From JACVRW01 sp034664125 (lineage in GTDB: Bacteria > Actinomycetota > Thermoleophilia > Solirubrobacterales > Thermoleophilaceae), in assembly GCA_034664125.1 (NCBI GenBank), contig JAXDIG010000005.1:1-64000 (forward strand): a stretch of DNA of 64,000 nucleotides, written 5' to 3'. Positions within the stretch are counted from its first letter, which is position 1, and every line of letters starts with the position of its first letter. Both the position numbers and the translations under genes were made by a program. The notes beneath the pieces were generated by a model, which was not told where the DNA came from, did not search any database, and worked only from the letters and a program-made list of their open reading frames with translations. Shown here piece after piece: positions 46,248 to 55,099 of the stretch.

Positions 46248-48378
46248 CCTGCGCGCCGCGCCCCTCGCCGAGCATCTCCCGCAGCTGCTCGGCCTCCATC
46301 GGCCGCGCGAACAGGAAGCCCTGACCGAGCGGGCAGTCGAAGGCACGCAGGATCGCCTGCTGCTCGGGGTACTCGATGCCCTCGGCGACCAGTCGCAGCC
46401 CGAGGCTGCGCGCCAGCTCGATGATGCCCCGCACGAGCGCGGGGTCGTGGTCGTCCTCGGTGAGCTCGCGCACGAACGGCCGCGCGATCTTGAGGATGTC
46501 GATCGGCAGCTGGCGCAGGTGGCTCAGTGACGAGTAGCCCTCGCCGAAGTCGTCGAGGGCGATGCGAACGCCGGTCGCCGAGATCCGGTCCAGCTTGGCG
46601 ACCGCGACGTCGGCGTTCTGGATCACCGACGACTCGGTCACCTCGAGGACCAGCCCGGAGGACTTCAGGCCGCTGGACGTGAGCGCCTTTGCGACGACGG
46701 CCTCGAAGCTGGGGTCGAGCAGCTGGCGCGCCGACACGTTCACCGTCACCACCACGTCGGACACCCCGGACCGCCCCCACCGCCGCGCCTCGGCGCATGC
46801 CTCGTTCAGCACCCACTCCCCGAGCGAGACGATCACTCCCGTCTCCTCGGCGAGCGGGATGAACTCGACCGGCGACACCAGACCGTGGCCGGGCCGGTTC
46901 CAGCGCAGCAGCGCCTCGGCCGCCAGCACGTCGCCCGTTTCGAGGTCGACGATCGGCTGGTAGTGCACGACGAGCTCGTCGCGCTCGACCGCCCGCCTCA
47001 GCGCGTTCAGCATCGCGAGCCTGTCGGCAGCCTGGTCGTCCATGGCGGGGTCGAAGAACTCGCAGCCGTTGCGGCCGTGCTGCTTGACGCGGTACATGGC
47101 CATGTCCGCTCGGCGCAACAGCTCCGCCTCGTCGCGCGTGGAGTCGGTCGACATGGCGATGCCCACGCTCGCCGACACGACCACCTCCGTCCCCTTCAGG
47201 ATGAAGGGATCACGGAAGGCCTCGCGCATGCGCTCGGCCGTTCCGAGCGCATCGTCGAGTCCGCGCACGTTCTCGAGCAGCACCGCGAACTCGTCGGAGC
47301 CCAGCCGGGCGAGCGTGTCGGAGGGACGCAGGACGCCGGTCATCCGCTCGGCCGCGTGCCTTAGCAGGGCGTCGCCGGAGGAGTGCCCCAGGCCATCGTT
47401 CACCAGCTTGAAGCCGTCCACGTCGAGCACCAGCACCGCCACGCGCTGGCCGCCGCCGGCCAGCCGCTGGAGCGCGTGCCGCGCCCGATCCTCGAACAGC
47501 GCCCGGTTGGCCAGCCCGGTGAGCGAGTCGGTGAACGCCTGGCGCTCCAGCTCCTCGCGCTGTCGCTCCAGGGCCTCCGCCATCGCGTTGAAGGTCCCGC
47601 CGACCTCGTTCAGCTCGGACGTCGAGTCGATGGCGACACGATGGTCCAGATTGCCTGCCGCCAAGGAGCGAGCCGCCCGTGCGAGCTGCTCCAGCGGCCT
47701 GACCAGGCTCTTGCTCAGTCGGCCCGCCAGCAGCGCGGCCAACAGCACGGCCACGGCCACGGCAGACAGCCCCAACAGCCAGTTCAGGCGCGCCGCTCGC
47801 TTGCTTGCGGCTAGATCGTGAGCCACCTCCTGCTGCGAGCCCGCCATCAGCCGCTCGAGTCCCCCGGACGCCGAATGCAGATCGCCCTCGAAGGCTTCGT
47901 CCAGCTCGACGGTCGATCCGGGGATGGAATGCGCGTCGCCGCGTCTCGGTCGGAACGCCGCGACCTCGTGCTTGGCGAACCTCCATGGACGCCTGATCGA
48001 GAGGAACGCGATGATCTCGCCCGGTTCGTCGTAGCGATTCAGCTGGGCCAGGTGGTGGTCGATCTGCGTCGCGGTCCGCCGAAAGTCGCGTAGGTGCTGC
48101 CGCTGGCCGGTGCGCAGATACTGCAGACCGAAGTCCTCCGCATGCTTCAGCTCCTGGAGCAGGGCCAAGCTGTCGTCGGACTCGCGCGCCACCTCACTGG
48201 CCAGCCGCCTGTAGTCGCTCGCCGAATCGGCCTGCAGCGCCACCCAGAGGCCGGCCCCGACCAACAGCGGCGCGATCGCCGCCATAGCGGCGACGAGGAG
48301 TCGTCCCCGCAGGCTGCCCACGAAGCGGACTCGGTGCGCGGACGCCTGAAGACGTCCGCCTGCCCCTTCCTTCCGCAT
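46237..48378 (-). CDS. membrane GGDEF-EAL protein (cyclic-di-GMP turnover)
   Basis: About 713 residues. Two membrane helices (about 24-44 and 200-222) flank an external helical sensor; then HAMP (LARAARSLAAGNLDHRVAID), GGDEF domain with LARLGSDEFAVLL, and EAL domain with AAEALLRWNRPGHG, TVNVSARQLLDPSF, ALDDFGEGYSSLSHLR and PLGQGFLFARP. The cyclase motif is GSDEF rather than GGDEF, so synthesis of c-di-GMP may be weak while the EAL side keeps its metal-binding residues and probably breaks it down. The frame opens with a TTG at 48396; the ATG at 48378 is preferred. Confidence 0.92.
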   Translation of the reverse strand: MRKEGAGGRLQASAHRVRFVGSLRGRLLVAAMAAIAPLLVGAGLWVALQADSASDYRRLASEVARESDDSLALLQELKHAEDFGLQYLRTGQRQHLRDFRRTATQIDHHLAQLNRYDEPGEIIAFLSIRRPWRFAKHEVAAFRPRRGDAHSIPGSTVELDEAFEGDLHSASGGLERLMAGSQQEVAHDLAASKRAARLNWLLGLSAVAVAVLLAALLAGRLSKSLVRPLEQLARAARSLAAGNLDHRVAIDSTSELNEVGGTFNAMAEALERQREELERQAFTDSLTGLANRALFEDRARHALQRLAGGGQRVAVLVLDVDGFKLVNDGLGHSSGDALLRHAAERMTGVLRPSDTLARLGSDEFAVLLENVRGLDDALGTAERMREAFRDPFILKGTEVVVSASVGIAMSTDSTRDEAELLRRADMAMYRVKQHGRNGCEFFDPAMDDQAADRLAMLNALRRAVERDELVVHYQPIVDLETGDVLAAEALLRWNRPGHGLVSPVEFIPLAEETGVIVSLGEWVLNEACAEARRWGRSGVSDVVVTVNVSARQLLDPSFEAVVAKALTSSGLKSSGLVLEVTESSVIQNADVAVAKLDRISATGVRIALDDFGEGYSSLSHLRQLPIDILKIARPFVRELTEDDHDPALVRGIIELARSLGLRLVAEGIEYPEQQAILRAFDCPLGQGFLFARPMEAEQLREMLGEGRGAQVTG

Positions 48379-48451
48379 ATCACTGGGTATCGACAAGTCT
48401 GTACTTCTCTGAAGTCGCGCATGGCGGAAGCTCGACGCGCGGTGAGTGCCA

Positions 48452-48457
48452 TAGCCT
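48452..48457 (+). promoter_or_regulatory. -10 element for a leaderless transcript (nudC)
   Basis: TAGCCT lies 7 nt before the ATG at 48465. Confidence 0.5.
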
Positions 48458-48464
48458 GCGCTCG

Positions 48465-49361
48465 ATGGTGGAGGAGCGCGCAGGCCCGGTGCCGATGGCG
48501 TTCGCGGGTGCGGCGCTCGACCGCGCGCCGACCGAACGCCGCGACCCCGCCTGGGTGGCCGGCCAGCGGGCGCGGCCCGAGGCCGGCTCGCTGGTGCTCT
48601 CCGAACGCGGCCTCTGGGTGGACGACGGGCGGCTGCTGCGGGTTCGGCCGAGCGCGGATGCCGTGTTCCTCGGGCTGGCCGACGAGGGCCCGCTGTTCGC
48701 CGGCGACGCGGCGGAGGGCGAGCCCGACCGCGGGCATCCCGCCGGCCTGCGCGAGGCCGCCACGGAGCTGCCCGCGGCAGAGGCGGCGCTGGGCGCGTAT
48801 GCCGCCTCGCTGCTGTCCTGGCACCGCCGCCACCGTTTCTGCGCCAACTGCGGCGCTCCGACCGAGGCCGTCGACGGCGGCCACGAGCGGCGCTGCCCCG
48901 CCTGCGACGCGCACCACTTCCCGCGCACAGATCCCGTGGTGATCGTGCGCGTGGTCGACGGGCGCGACAGGCTGCTGCTCGGCCGCCAGGCCAGCTGGCC
49001 GGACGGCCGCTTCTCGGTGCTGGCCGGTTTCGTCGAGCCGGGCGAGACGCTCGAGGAGGCCGTCCGGCGGGAGGTGCTCGAGGAATCGGGGGTGGTCGTG
49101 GGCGAGGCCGGCTACGTGGCCTCGCAGCCCTGGCCGTTCCCGAGCTCTCTAATGATCGGCTTCAACGCGCTCGCCACCGGTGGCGATCCTCGACCCGGCG
49201 ACGGGGAGCTGGAGGAAGTGCGCTGGTTTGACCGCGACGCGGTCGAGGCCGCCGCGGCGGGGAGCGGCGACGTCCTGCTGTCGCCCCCGTACTCGATCTC
49301 GCGACGGCTGATCGACGGCTGGCTCGCCGCCGGCCCGGGCACCGGCCAACAGCGGCGATAA
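48465..49361 (+). CDS. nudC: NAD(+) diphosphatase (NudC-type Nudix hydrolase)
   Basis: 298 residues. A zinc ribbon (CANCGAPTEAVDGGHERRC then PACD, about 124-145) precedes the Nudix box GFVEPGETLEEAVRREVLEE, followed by SQPWPFPSSLMIGF, the SQPWPFPxS motif that marks NADH pyrophosphatases and NAD-cap RNA hydrolases. All catalytic residues are present. TAGCCT lies 7 nt before the ATG. Followed by palindromic element C. Confidence 0.93.
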   Translation: MVEERAGPVPMAFAGAALDRAPTERRDPAWVAGQRARPEAGSLVLSERGLWVDDGRLLRVRPSADAVFLGLADEGPLFAGDAAEGEPDRGHPAGLREAATELPAAEAALGAYAASLLSWHRRHRFCANCGAPTEAVDGGHERRCPACDAHHFPRTDPVVIVRVVDGRDRLLLGRQASWPDGRFSVLAGFVEPGETLEEAVRREVLEESGVVVGEAGYVASQPWPFPSSLMIGFNALATGGDPRPGDGELEEVRWFDRDAVEAAAAGSGDVLLSPPYSISRRLIDGWLAAGPGTGQQRR

Positions 49362-49470
49362 GGGGTCGGTCCGGACCGGGCTGGGGGGTCCGGAAGAAAC
49401 GGGACATATAGGGACGCATCTTCCGGGACCCCCAGCGACCGTGCCCGTCGACCGCTTTACCGCTGCTGTT
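49349..49470. repeat. nested palindromic intergenic element C
   Basis: Fills the gap between nudC and pyrE. Outer arms AACAGCGGCGATAA (49349-49362) and TTACCGCTGCTGTT (49457-49470) pair at 12 of 14 positions; inner arms CTGGGGGGTCCGGAAG (49381-49396) and CTTCCGGGACCCCCAG (49420-49435) pair at 14 of 16. Loop holds GGGACATATAGGGAC. The left flank AAGGGGTCGG matches copy A (AAGGGTCGG), so it has the same architecture with a different core. The left arm includes the last codons of nudC. Confidence 0.7.
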
Positions 49471-49500
49471 CACGCTCGAGCCTGTCGGCCGGCCCGCTCG

Positions 49501-50061
49501 TCAGTCGCGGTCGGGGCGGTCCGGGTAGACGTCGTCGATCGTCGTGAGCGGCCGGTAGGGGGCGCCGGCGGCGGCCTCGATCGCCTCCGCCCCGCCCGCG
49601 AGGCGGTCCAGCACGCTGGTCACGGCGACCACCTCGAAGCCCTCCTTTCGCACCCGCTCGATCGCGTGCACGGTGGAGCCGCCGGTTGTGACCACGTCCT
49701 CGACGATCAGGCAACGCTCGCCCACCTCGAGCGGCGGCCCCTCCACCCAGCGCTGCAACCCGTGCTGCTTCTTGTCCTTGCGCACGAAGAACGCCTTGAC
49801 GTCGGCGCCGGCGGCGAGGGCGGCGCACGCCACCGGGTCGGCGCCCATGGTCGTGCCCCCCACCGCGGTCGCGCCGGCGCGCTCCGCCTCGAGCCGAACC
49901 AGCTCTCCGAGCGCGCGGAAGCCGGCCGGCAGCAGGATCGCGCGCTTGGCGTCCACGTAGTACTGCGCGGTGCGGCCGCTCGTCAGCGTCACCTCGCCGA
50001 TCACCAGTGCGTGCTCGCGCAGTTGCGCGATCAGGGCCTGTTTGGGGTCAGGGTTCGGCAC
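49501..50061 (-). CDS. pyrE: orotate phosphoribosyltransferase
   Basis: 186 residues, converting orotate and PRPP to OMP in pyrimidine synthesis. TLTSGRTAQYYVDAKRAILL, GGTTMGADPVACAAL, FFVRKDKKQHG (active-site loop) and the PRPP motif CLIVEDVVTTGGSTV are intact. The frame extends upstream, but GTG at 50061 begins the usual N-terminus (PNPDPKQALIAQLREHALV). The divergent gene starts 22 nt away; an ATAGTA core at 50072-50077 could serve as -10 for either direction. Confidence 0.92.
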   Translation of the reverse strand: MPNPDPKQALIAQLREHALVIGEVTLTSGRTAQYYVDAKRAILLPAGFRALGELVRLEAERAGATAVGGTTMGADPVACAALAAGADVKAFFVRKDKKQHGLQRWVEGPPLEVGERCLIVEDVVTTGGSTVHAIERVRKEGFEVVAVTSVLDRLAGGAEAIEAAAGAPYRPLTTIDDVYPDRPDRD

Positions 50062-50083
50062 GCGGGTGCCGATAGTAGAGCCG

Positions 50084-50479
50084 ATGGGATCGGTAATCCG
50101 CTTCATGGCCATAGCCATTTCGGTCGTCGTGGTGCTGGGGTTCGCCCTGTTCGCGCTCGACGAAACCGACAAGGGCTCCAAGGCGCAGCAGGCGAAGCTC
50201 GAGCGCGAGCTCGGCACGACGGTCGCCCCGATCTCGCCCAACGCCGCGGACGAAGCCGTGCGCGAGCGCAACCAGGGCACCGTCCGCGAGGGCATCGACG
50301 ACGCCAACGACGTCCTCCTGGGTCCGTTCGTCGATCTGGTCAACTCCAAGAGCGCCTGGGTGAATCACGGAATCCCCGCCCTCCTCGCGCTGCTGATCTA
50401 CGGCGTGGGGCTCGGGTTCCTGGCCAACGCGCTGCCGAAGGAGCGGACCCACGGCGACTGGCGCACCGCGCGGTCGTAG
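50084..50479 (+). CDS. membrane protein of unknown function
   Basis: 131 residues with an N-terminal helix (MAIAISVVVVLGFALFAL) and a C-terminal helix (ALLALLIYGVGLGFLANAL), joined by a charged middle (KAQQAKLERELGTTVAPISP, EGIDDANDVLLGPFVDLVNS). No family recognised. ATG at 50084 was chosen as the frame upstream is antisense to pyrE. GATAGT lies 7 nt before it. Converges on the L,D-transpeptidase gene. Confidence 0.7.
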   Translation: MGSVIRFMAIAISVVVVLGFALFALDETDKGSKAQQAKLERELGTTVAPISPNAADEAVRERNQGTVREGIDDANDVLLGPFVDLVNSKSAWVNHGIPALLALLIYGVGLGFLANALPKERTHGDWRTARS

Positions 50480-50497
50480 CGGCCCGCTCCGCCCCGC

Positions 50498-51472
50498 CTA
50501 CTCGTACAGGTAGATCGGGTCGCCGATGTCGACCCAGTTGTAGATCTGGGCCGCGTTGGGGATCGGCACGCGCAGGCACCCGTGGCTCGCCGGGTAGGCC
50601 GGCACCGAGGCGTAGCCGTGGATCGCGTAGCCGCGGATGAAGTAGGACGAGTCCACCATCCCCTTCGCGTTCGTCCCGGGCGTCTTCAAGTAGAAGTGGT
50701 AGGTCCCGAACACGGTCGGCGTGGCCGGGGTGCCCGACGACGTGTGGTACGTGCGGTACGGCTTGCCGCCCTTGGCCAGCACCAGCACCTGGCGCGACCA
50801 GTCGAACTCGACGTGCTTGCCCGCCTTCGGGTAGCGCAGCTTGTAAGCGCCCTGGCCGCGCAGGAGCTTTCCGTACACCTCGCTGGTCGCGTATCCGTCG
50901 CGGCCCAGCTCGTTCGTCTTGCGGAACGCCAGCACGGCCCGCGCGGTGCCGTCGTCGTAGTAGCCGGTGACCGGTGTGGCAAAGCCCTCTGACAGCAGGG
51001 CGCGCTGGAGCAGCAGCACCTTCACGCCGCGCTCGCCCGCGCCGGCGCGCCAGTCGACCACGGTGACACCCCTGTCGCGCGTGCGGAAGGCCGCCTGGAA
51101 CGGGCTGGCCGCGTGCTTGATCACCAGTCGCAGCCGACCAGGGTTGCCGACCTTGAGGCGGAACTCGAAGCGCCCGCCGGCCTTGACCTTGCGGCGCACC
51201 GTCTTGCTCGCCTTCTTGCCGCGGATCGCGTAGAGCGTGAGCACCTCGCCGGGCACGGCCGGCTTCACACGCCCGCGCACGACCACCTGCTGCTGCGGAG
51301 CGAGGTAGCGCATCTTCGAGGTCGCCAGGCCGGAGTGCACCTCGTACTTGGCGCTGCCGGGCGCCGGTGGCGGCGGCGGCGCGGGGACCGGCGGAGGCGT
51401 CTGCGCGAGCGCCGGGCTGGCCGCCAGCAAGGCGAAGAGGACGACGGGAAGGACCAGGAGACGCGCTTTCAC
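50498..51472 (-). CDS. L,D-transpeptidase (YkuD) with peptidoglycan-binding region
   Basis: 324 residues. Signal peptide KARLLVLPVVLFALLAASPA, Pro-rich linker, a beta domain (about 50-140), a PG-binding-type segment (LLQRALLSEGFATPVTGYYD) and the catalytic YkuD domain with IHGYASVPAYPASHGCLRVP; the Cys of SHGCLR is the nucleophile. It makes 3-3 cross-links in peptidoglycan or ties proteins to it. GTG at 51472 is chosen because CATAGT lies 7 nt upstream and it opens the signal peptide; an ATG at 51493 is possible. Confidence 0.88.
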   Translation of the reverse strand: MKARLLVLPVVLFALLAASPALAQTPPPVPAPPPPPAPGSAKYEVHSGLATSKMRYLAPQQQVVVRGRVKPAVPGEVLTLYAIRGKKASKTVRRKVKAGGRFEFRLKVGNPGRLRLVIKHAASPFQAAFRTRDRGVTVVDWRAGAGERGVKVLLLQRALLSEGFATPVTGYYDDGTARAVLAFRKTNELGRDGYATSEVYGKLLRGQGAYKLRYPKAGKHVEFDWSRQVLVLAKGGKPYRTYHTSSGTPATPTVFGTYHFYLKTPGTNAKGMVDSSYFIRGYAIHGYASVPAYPASHGCLRVPIPNAAQIYNWVDIGDPIYLYE

Positions 51473-51534
51473 GGCGCCCACTATGCCATGCATAGCGATC
51501 GTATCGGCCGTTCGGCGACTGATCCTGAGCTCGC

Positions 51535-52356
51535 TCAGAGCGACGAGGGGGCCGGTCGCTGCAGCCGCGGCGCGAGCACGCAGGCCAGCAGCATCAGCGG
51601 ACCGAGCACGGCCGAAACCGCACCGCCGTCGGCCTGGGCCGCGTAGGCGATGGAGTTGTTGATCGAGTGCAGGGCGATCACCGGATAGAGCGAGCGCGTG
51701 CGCTCGTAGACGAGACAGAACGTCACGCCCAGGATCGCCAGCGGCGGCACGATCAGCAGCCCATCCGTGCCGCCCTCGAAATGGATCAGTCCGAACAGCA
51801 GGCCGTCGATGATGGCCGCCACGGCGACCGAGAACTTGGTGCGCAGCGCGCCGTAGAAGAACCCGCGGAAGAAGAACTCCTCCGCGAACGGGGCAACGCA
51901 GATGATCATGAACCCGGCCGCGATCAGTCCGAAGGAGCTGTCGTCGGCGCCGAGGTCCTTGGCGACCGTCTGCTCGACGTCCGGGTGCAGCACGTACGAG
52001 TAGACCGCCGCGAACACGTAGAAGGACACGATCCCCAGCGCCGCCCAACCGACCGCCGGCCAGAAGGGCACGCGCCGCAGGCCGAAGTGCCAGCCCTGGG
52101 GCTTGCGCACGAACGAGGCGAACAGCAGGGCCGCTCCGACCAGGGAGCCGTCGAGCAGGAACGTGCCGGCCACGATCGCGCCCGGTGACTCCGACGCCTC
52201 GTCCACGCCGAACGCCGCCCACACGATGCCCGCGCTGACGAACCCCGTGACCGCGCCCGCGATGAAGGCGATCGGCCCGTACCACCAGGGCCACGGCGGC
52301 CGGGCCTGCTCGGGCGGCTCCGGAGGCTCCGGCGGAGGCGAAACCGCGCTCTGCAT
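51535..52356 (-). CDS. CPBP-family intramembrane metalloprotease
   Basis: 273 residues with about eight membrane helices. CAPFAEEFFFRGFFYGAL carries motif 1 (EExxxR), LLFGLIHFEGG motif 2 (FxxxH) and LHSINNSIAY motif 3, all intact. Relatives cleave prenylated proteins or act in bacteriocin immunity; the target here is unknown. Pro-rich N-terminal tail. TACTCT lies 7 nt before the ATG. Confidence 0.9.
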   Translation of the reverse strand: MQSAVSPPPEPPEPPEQARPPWPWWYGPIAFIAGAVTGFVSAGIVWAAFGVDEASESPGAIVAGTFLLDGSLVGAALLFASFVRKPQGWHFGLRRVPFWPAVGWAALGIVSFYVFAAVYSYVLHPDVEQTVAKDLGADDSSFGLIAAGFMIICVAPFAEEFFFRGFFYGALRTKFSVAVAAIIDGLLFGLIHFEGGTDGLLIVPPLAILGVTFCLVYERTRSLYPVIALHSINNSIAYAAQADGGAVSAVLGPLMLLACVLAPRLQRPAPSSL

Positions 52357-52361
52357 GATCC

Positions 52362-53063
52362 TCAGAGTAGGGCGGGCAGCTCGGCAAGCGAGCGCACCGC
52401 CTCGATTCCCTCCGGACTGCTCCCGTCGCGGGCCACCAGCACGGGCCGAATGCCGGCCGCGAGCGCCCCCGCCACGTCGTTGTCGAGCGAGTCGCCCACG
52501 TGCACCGCGTCCGCGGCTCGCGCGCCGGCCAGCTCCAGCGCCCGCTCGAAGATGGCGCGGCCGGGCTTCGCCACTCCCACCTCCGCCGACGTGACCACCG
52601 CCTCGACGCGGTCCAGCAGCCCCGCCGGCCCGAGCCAGTCCGCCAGCGAGCAGTCCCAGTTGCTCACCACCACCAGCACGTGGTCGCCCAGCGCCGCCAG
52701 CGCGGGCAGGGCATCGGGGAAGGGGATGAACTCGAGCGCGCCGAGCATCGCCTCGCGCGCTGTGGCGTGATCGAGCCCGGGCAGGTCGAGCGCCGCCATC
52801 ATCACCGCGGCGCAGCGGTCGCGCAGCTCGTCCAGGCGGTCCCGATCCGACCCGTCCAGATGGTGCTCCAGGTAATAGGAGATTTCCGCTCGAAAGGCCG
52901 CCGCCGCGCGCTCCTCGTCGACCTCGAAGCCGCGCTGCGCCAGCAGCCGCTGGAGCCGCGGCGCCGGTGGCTGCAGCTGGACCAGCGTGCCGAGCGCGTC
53001 GAGCAGGACCACCGCCGGGCGCAAGCGCCCGGCCCGGCCGGGCGCGCGGCGTTCCGCGCTCAC
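52362..53063 (-). CDS. HAD-family hydrolase
   Basis: 233 residues. Motif I is VVLLDALGTLVQL; the second Asp of the usual DxDGT is replaced by Leu, as in haloacid dehalogenase-like members that have DxYGT or DALGT. Motif II VVVSNWDCSL, Lys in GVAKPGRAIFERAL and motif IV VHVGDSLDNDVAGALAAGI are intact. GTG start overlaps the preceding gene by 4 nt. A small-molecule phosphatase or dehalogenase; the substrate is unknown. Confidence 0.87.
   Translation of the reverse strand: MSAERRAPGRAGRLRPAVVLLDALGTLVQLQPPAPRLQRLLAQRGFEVDEERAAAAFRAEISYYLEHHLDGSDRDRLDELRDRCAAVMMAALDLPGLDHATAREAMLGALEFIPFPDALPALAALGDHVLVVVSNWDCSLADWLGPAGLLDRVEAVVTSAEVGVAKPGRAIFERALELAGARAADAVHVGDSLDNDVAGALAAGIRPVLVARDGSSPEGIEAVRSLAELPALL
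52364..52369 (-). promoter_or_regulatory. -10 element for a leaderless transcript (CPBP protease)
   Basis: TACTCT on the minus strand ends 7 nt before the ATG at 52356, and lies inside the last codons of the upstream HAD gene, so the protease can be transcribed separately. Confidence 0.5.
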
Positions 53064-54286
53064 GAGATCCAGTGCCAGCTGGCGAACTGCGCGGTGAACA
53101 GCCCCAACCCGATCGCGGAGACGGCCGCGACCCGATCGGTCGCGCGGCGCTCCTCGCACCAGACCGCGAGCCACATGAAGAGCGGGAACAGCACGGCGAG
53201 GAAGCGTGGCAGGGACATCAGCGGTTGCGGCTTGACGGGCGTGCTCAGCGGCAGCACCAGCGATACGACCACCCAGGCGCCGTAGGCCGGCGGCAGGCGC
53301 CGGCACACGCCGGCGCACGCGACCACGCCGAACACCAGTGACCCGAACAGCATCAGGTTGATGGCCGCGATCCGGTAGGGGTCGCCGGCCGCCTGCTCGA
53401 AGTAGACGACGTCGCGCTGACCGGAGGCGAGCTGGCGCACCCCGTCGACGGCGGCGCCGAGGCCCTGCCAGGCGCCGGCGAGCGGCACGCTCAGCTCGCG
53501 ATACCAGGCCTCGTGCGCGTGGATGAAGCCCCAGGCGTCCCCCTCCGCCAGCCCCAGGTAGAGCGAGAAGGCACCCAGCCCCAGCGGGGTCAGCAGGATC
53601 CAGGCGGCGTCGCCGGGGCGCCGCTCGCGCGAGCCCCACCACACGATCAACAGGGGCAGCATCAGCAGCACGCCCGAGCTGCGGGTTGCCGCCGCGGCCG
53701 CGGCGCATGCGCCGGCCCAGGCCCAGCGGCCGGTGCGCGCCGCATAGAACGCCCCCACGGCGAACAGGAGGAACAGGCTCTCCGCGTAGGGCGCCCCGAA
53801 GTAGACCGCGGCGGGGAACACCGCCAGCAGCAGCAGCGCCGGGCGCGCCAGCGGGCGGCCGAGCTCCAGCGACACCAGCCTGTACATCAGCATCAGCGCC
53901 CCGAGGAAGGCCGCCAGCGCGACGACGTAGGCTGCCGCCAGCAGCGCCGCCGGCGTGGCCCCGAAGGGCGTGGCCAGAGCCCGCACCAGGAGCGGGTAGA
54001 GCGGGAAGAAAGCGGCCCGCGCTGGGCTTTCGCCGTAGCCCGAGTCGGCGATGCGGAGATACCAGACGGCATCCCACCGGGCCAGCGGCGCGAGCAGGGG
54101 ATCGGCGAGCGCCTGGGTCAGCCGCGGCGTATCGAACTTGGCAGCGTTCTCCGCCGCCAGCCCGCCCGTCGCAGGACCGAAGGAGAGCGCGGCGAACACG
54201 GCCACCAGGAGCACCGCCATCCGGGTCGGCCAGAACACGCGCCAAGCAGCCCGGAGTGCCGCCGCAGGGGTAGCTTCATAGGCCAT
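53060..54286 (-). CDS. PIG-V-like polyprenol-dependent mannosyltransferase
   Basis: 408 residues with about ten membrane helices. RWDAVWYLRIADSGYG, AAFFPLYPLLVRAL, YFGAPYAESLFLLFAVGAFY, ATRSSGVLLMLPLL and LMSLPRFLAVLFPLF match the PIG-V family and its actinobacterial relatives. Likely moves a mannose from a lipid carrier to a glycan or protein on the outer side. Its ATG overlaps the divergent mscS ATG (CATG at 54284-54287); GTG 54238 or ATG 54220 are alternative starts. Overlaps the HAD gene by 4 nt. Confidence 0.82.
   Translation of the reverse strand: MAYEATPAAALRAAWRVFWPTRMAVLLVAVFAALSFGPATGGLAAENAAKFDTPRLTQALADPLLAPLARWDAVWYLRIADSGYGESPARAAFFPLYPLLVRALATPFGATPAALLAAAYVVALAAFLGALMLMYRLVSLELGRPLARPALLLLAVFPAAVYFGAPYAESLFLLFAVGAFYAARTGRWAWAGACAAAAAATRSSGVLLMLPLLIVWWGSRERRPGDAAWILLTPLGLGAFSLYLGLAEGDAWGFIHAHEAWYRELSVPLAGAWQGLGAAVDGVRQLASGQRDVVYFEQAAGDPYRIAAINLMLFGSLVFGVVACAGVCRRLPPAYGAWVVVSLVLPLSTPVKPQPLMSLPRFLAVLFPLFMWLAVWCEERRATDRVAAVSAIGLGLFTAQFASWHWIS
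54271..54276 (+). promoter_or_regulatory. -10 element for a leaderless transcript (mscS)
   Basis: TAGCTT lies 8 nt before the ATG at 54285, inside the divergent coding sequence. Confidence 0.45.
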
Positions 54287-55076
54287 GCCGGGAGCCGAGT
54301 TCTACACAGCCGCAGTCGAGACGAGTGACTGGGTCGCGGCCGGCGCCTACATAGTCGTCGCGTTCGTGATCGCCGAGCTTACGGACCGCGGCCTCTCGCG
54401 CCGCGGCAAGAAGCTCACGATCGCGGTGGCCGGCGGCGAGCTGTCCCCCGTCGCCACCACCCGCCTGCGACTGGTGCGGCGGCTCGTCTTCGCCATGATC
54501 GTCCTGATCGGCGTCGCGCTCGCGGCCGCGCAGATCCCGACGGTCAGCCGGCTCGCCACCGGGATCCTCGCCTCGTCGGCGGTACTCGGCCTGGTCGTCG
54601 GCTTCGCGGCGCGCCAGACGCTCGCGAACGCGATTGCCGGCATCCTGCTCGCGATCACGCAGCCGATCCGCATCGGCGACATCGTCACGTTCGAGGAGCA
54701 GACCGGCGAGGTCGAGGACGTGGAGCTCACCTACACCTACATCCGCCTCGACGACGGGCGCCGCCTGATCGTGCCCAACGAGCGACTCGCGCAGAGCTCG
54801 ATCGCCAACCACACCATCCGGGACCCGCGCGTGCAGGTGGAGGCGTCGGTCTGGCTGCCGCCCGAGGCCGACCTGGACCGTGCCATCGAGCTGATCGAGG
54901 ACGAGCAGGCCGGCATAACGGCGAGCGTGGCGGAGGTGGACAAGGAAGGGGTCCGCGTGAGCGCCACGACGTGGGCGGAGAGCCCGCGCGACAGGGGTCC
55001 GGCCGCCGCCGAGCTGCGCCGCCGCTGGCTGCGGCTGCTCCGCGAGCACGGTCTATCCTCAGACCAGGCCTCCTAG
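54285..55076 (+). CDS. mscS: small-conductance mechanosensitive channel (MscS family)
   Basis: 263 residues. Three membrane helices: two at about 18-30 and 64-82, then the pore helix VLGLVVGFAARQTLANAIAG. IGDIVTFEEQTGEVEDVELT and LIVPNERLAQSSI belong to the cytoplasmic beta domain and are canonical. It releases solutes on osmotic down-shock. No later in-frame start is suitable, so the ATG at 54285 is needed. Confidence 0.9.
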   Translation: MPGAEFYTAAVETSDWVAAGAYIVVAFVIAELTDRGLSRRGKKLTIAVAGGELSPVATTRLRLVRRLVFAMIVLIGVALAAAQIPTVSRLATGILASSAVLGLVVGFAARQTLANAIAGILLAITQPIRIGDIVTFEEQTGEVEDVELTYTYIRLDDGRRLIVPNERLAQSSIANHTIRDPRVQVEASVWLPPEADLDRAIELIEDEQAGITASVAEVDKEGVRVSATTWAESPRDRGPAAAELRRRWLRLLREHGLSSDQAS

Positions 55077-55099
55077 TCCGCCCTGGCCACCCAGTTCCA

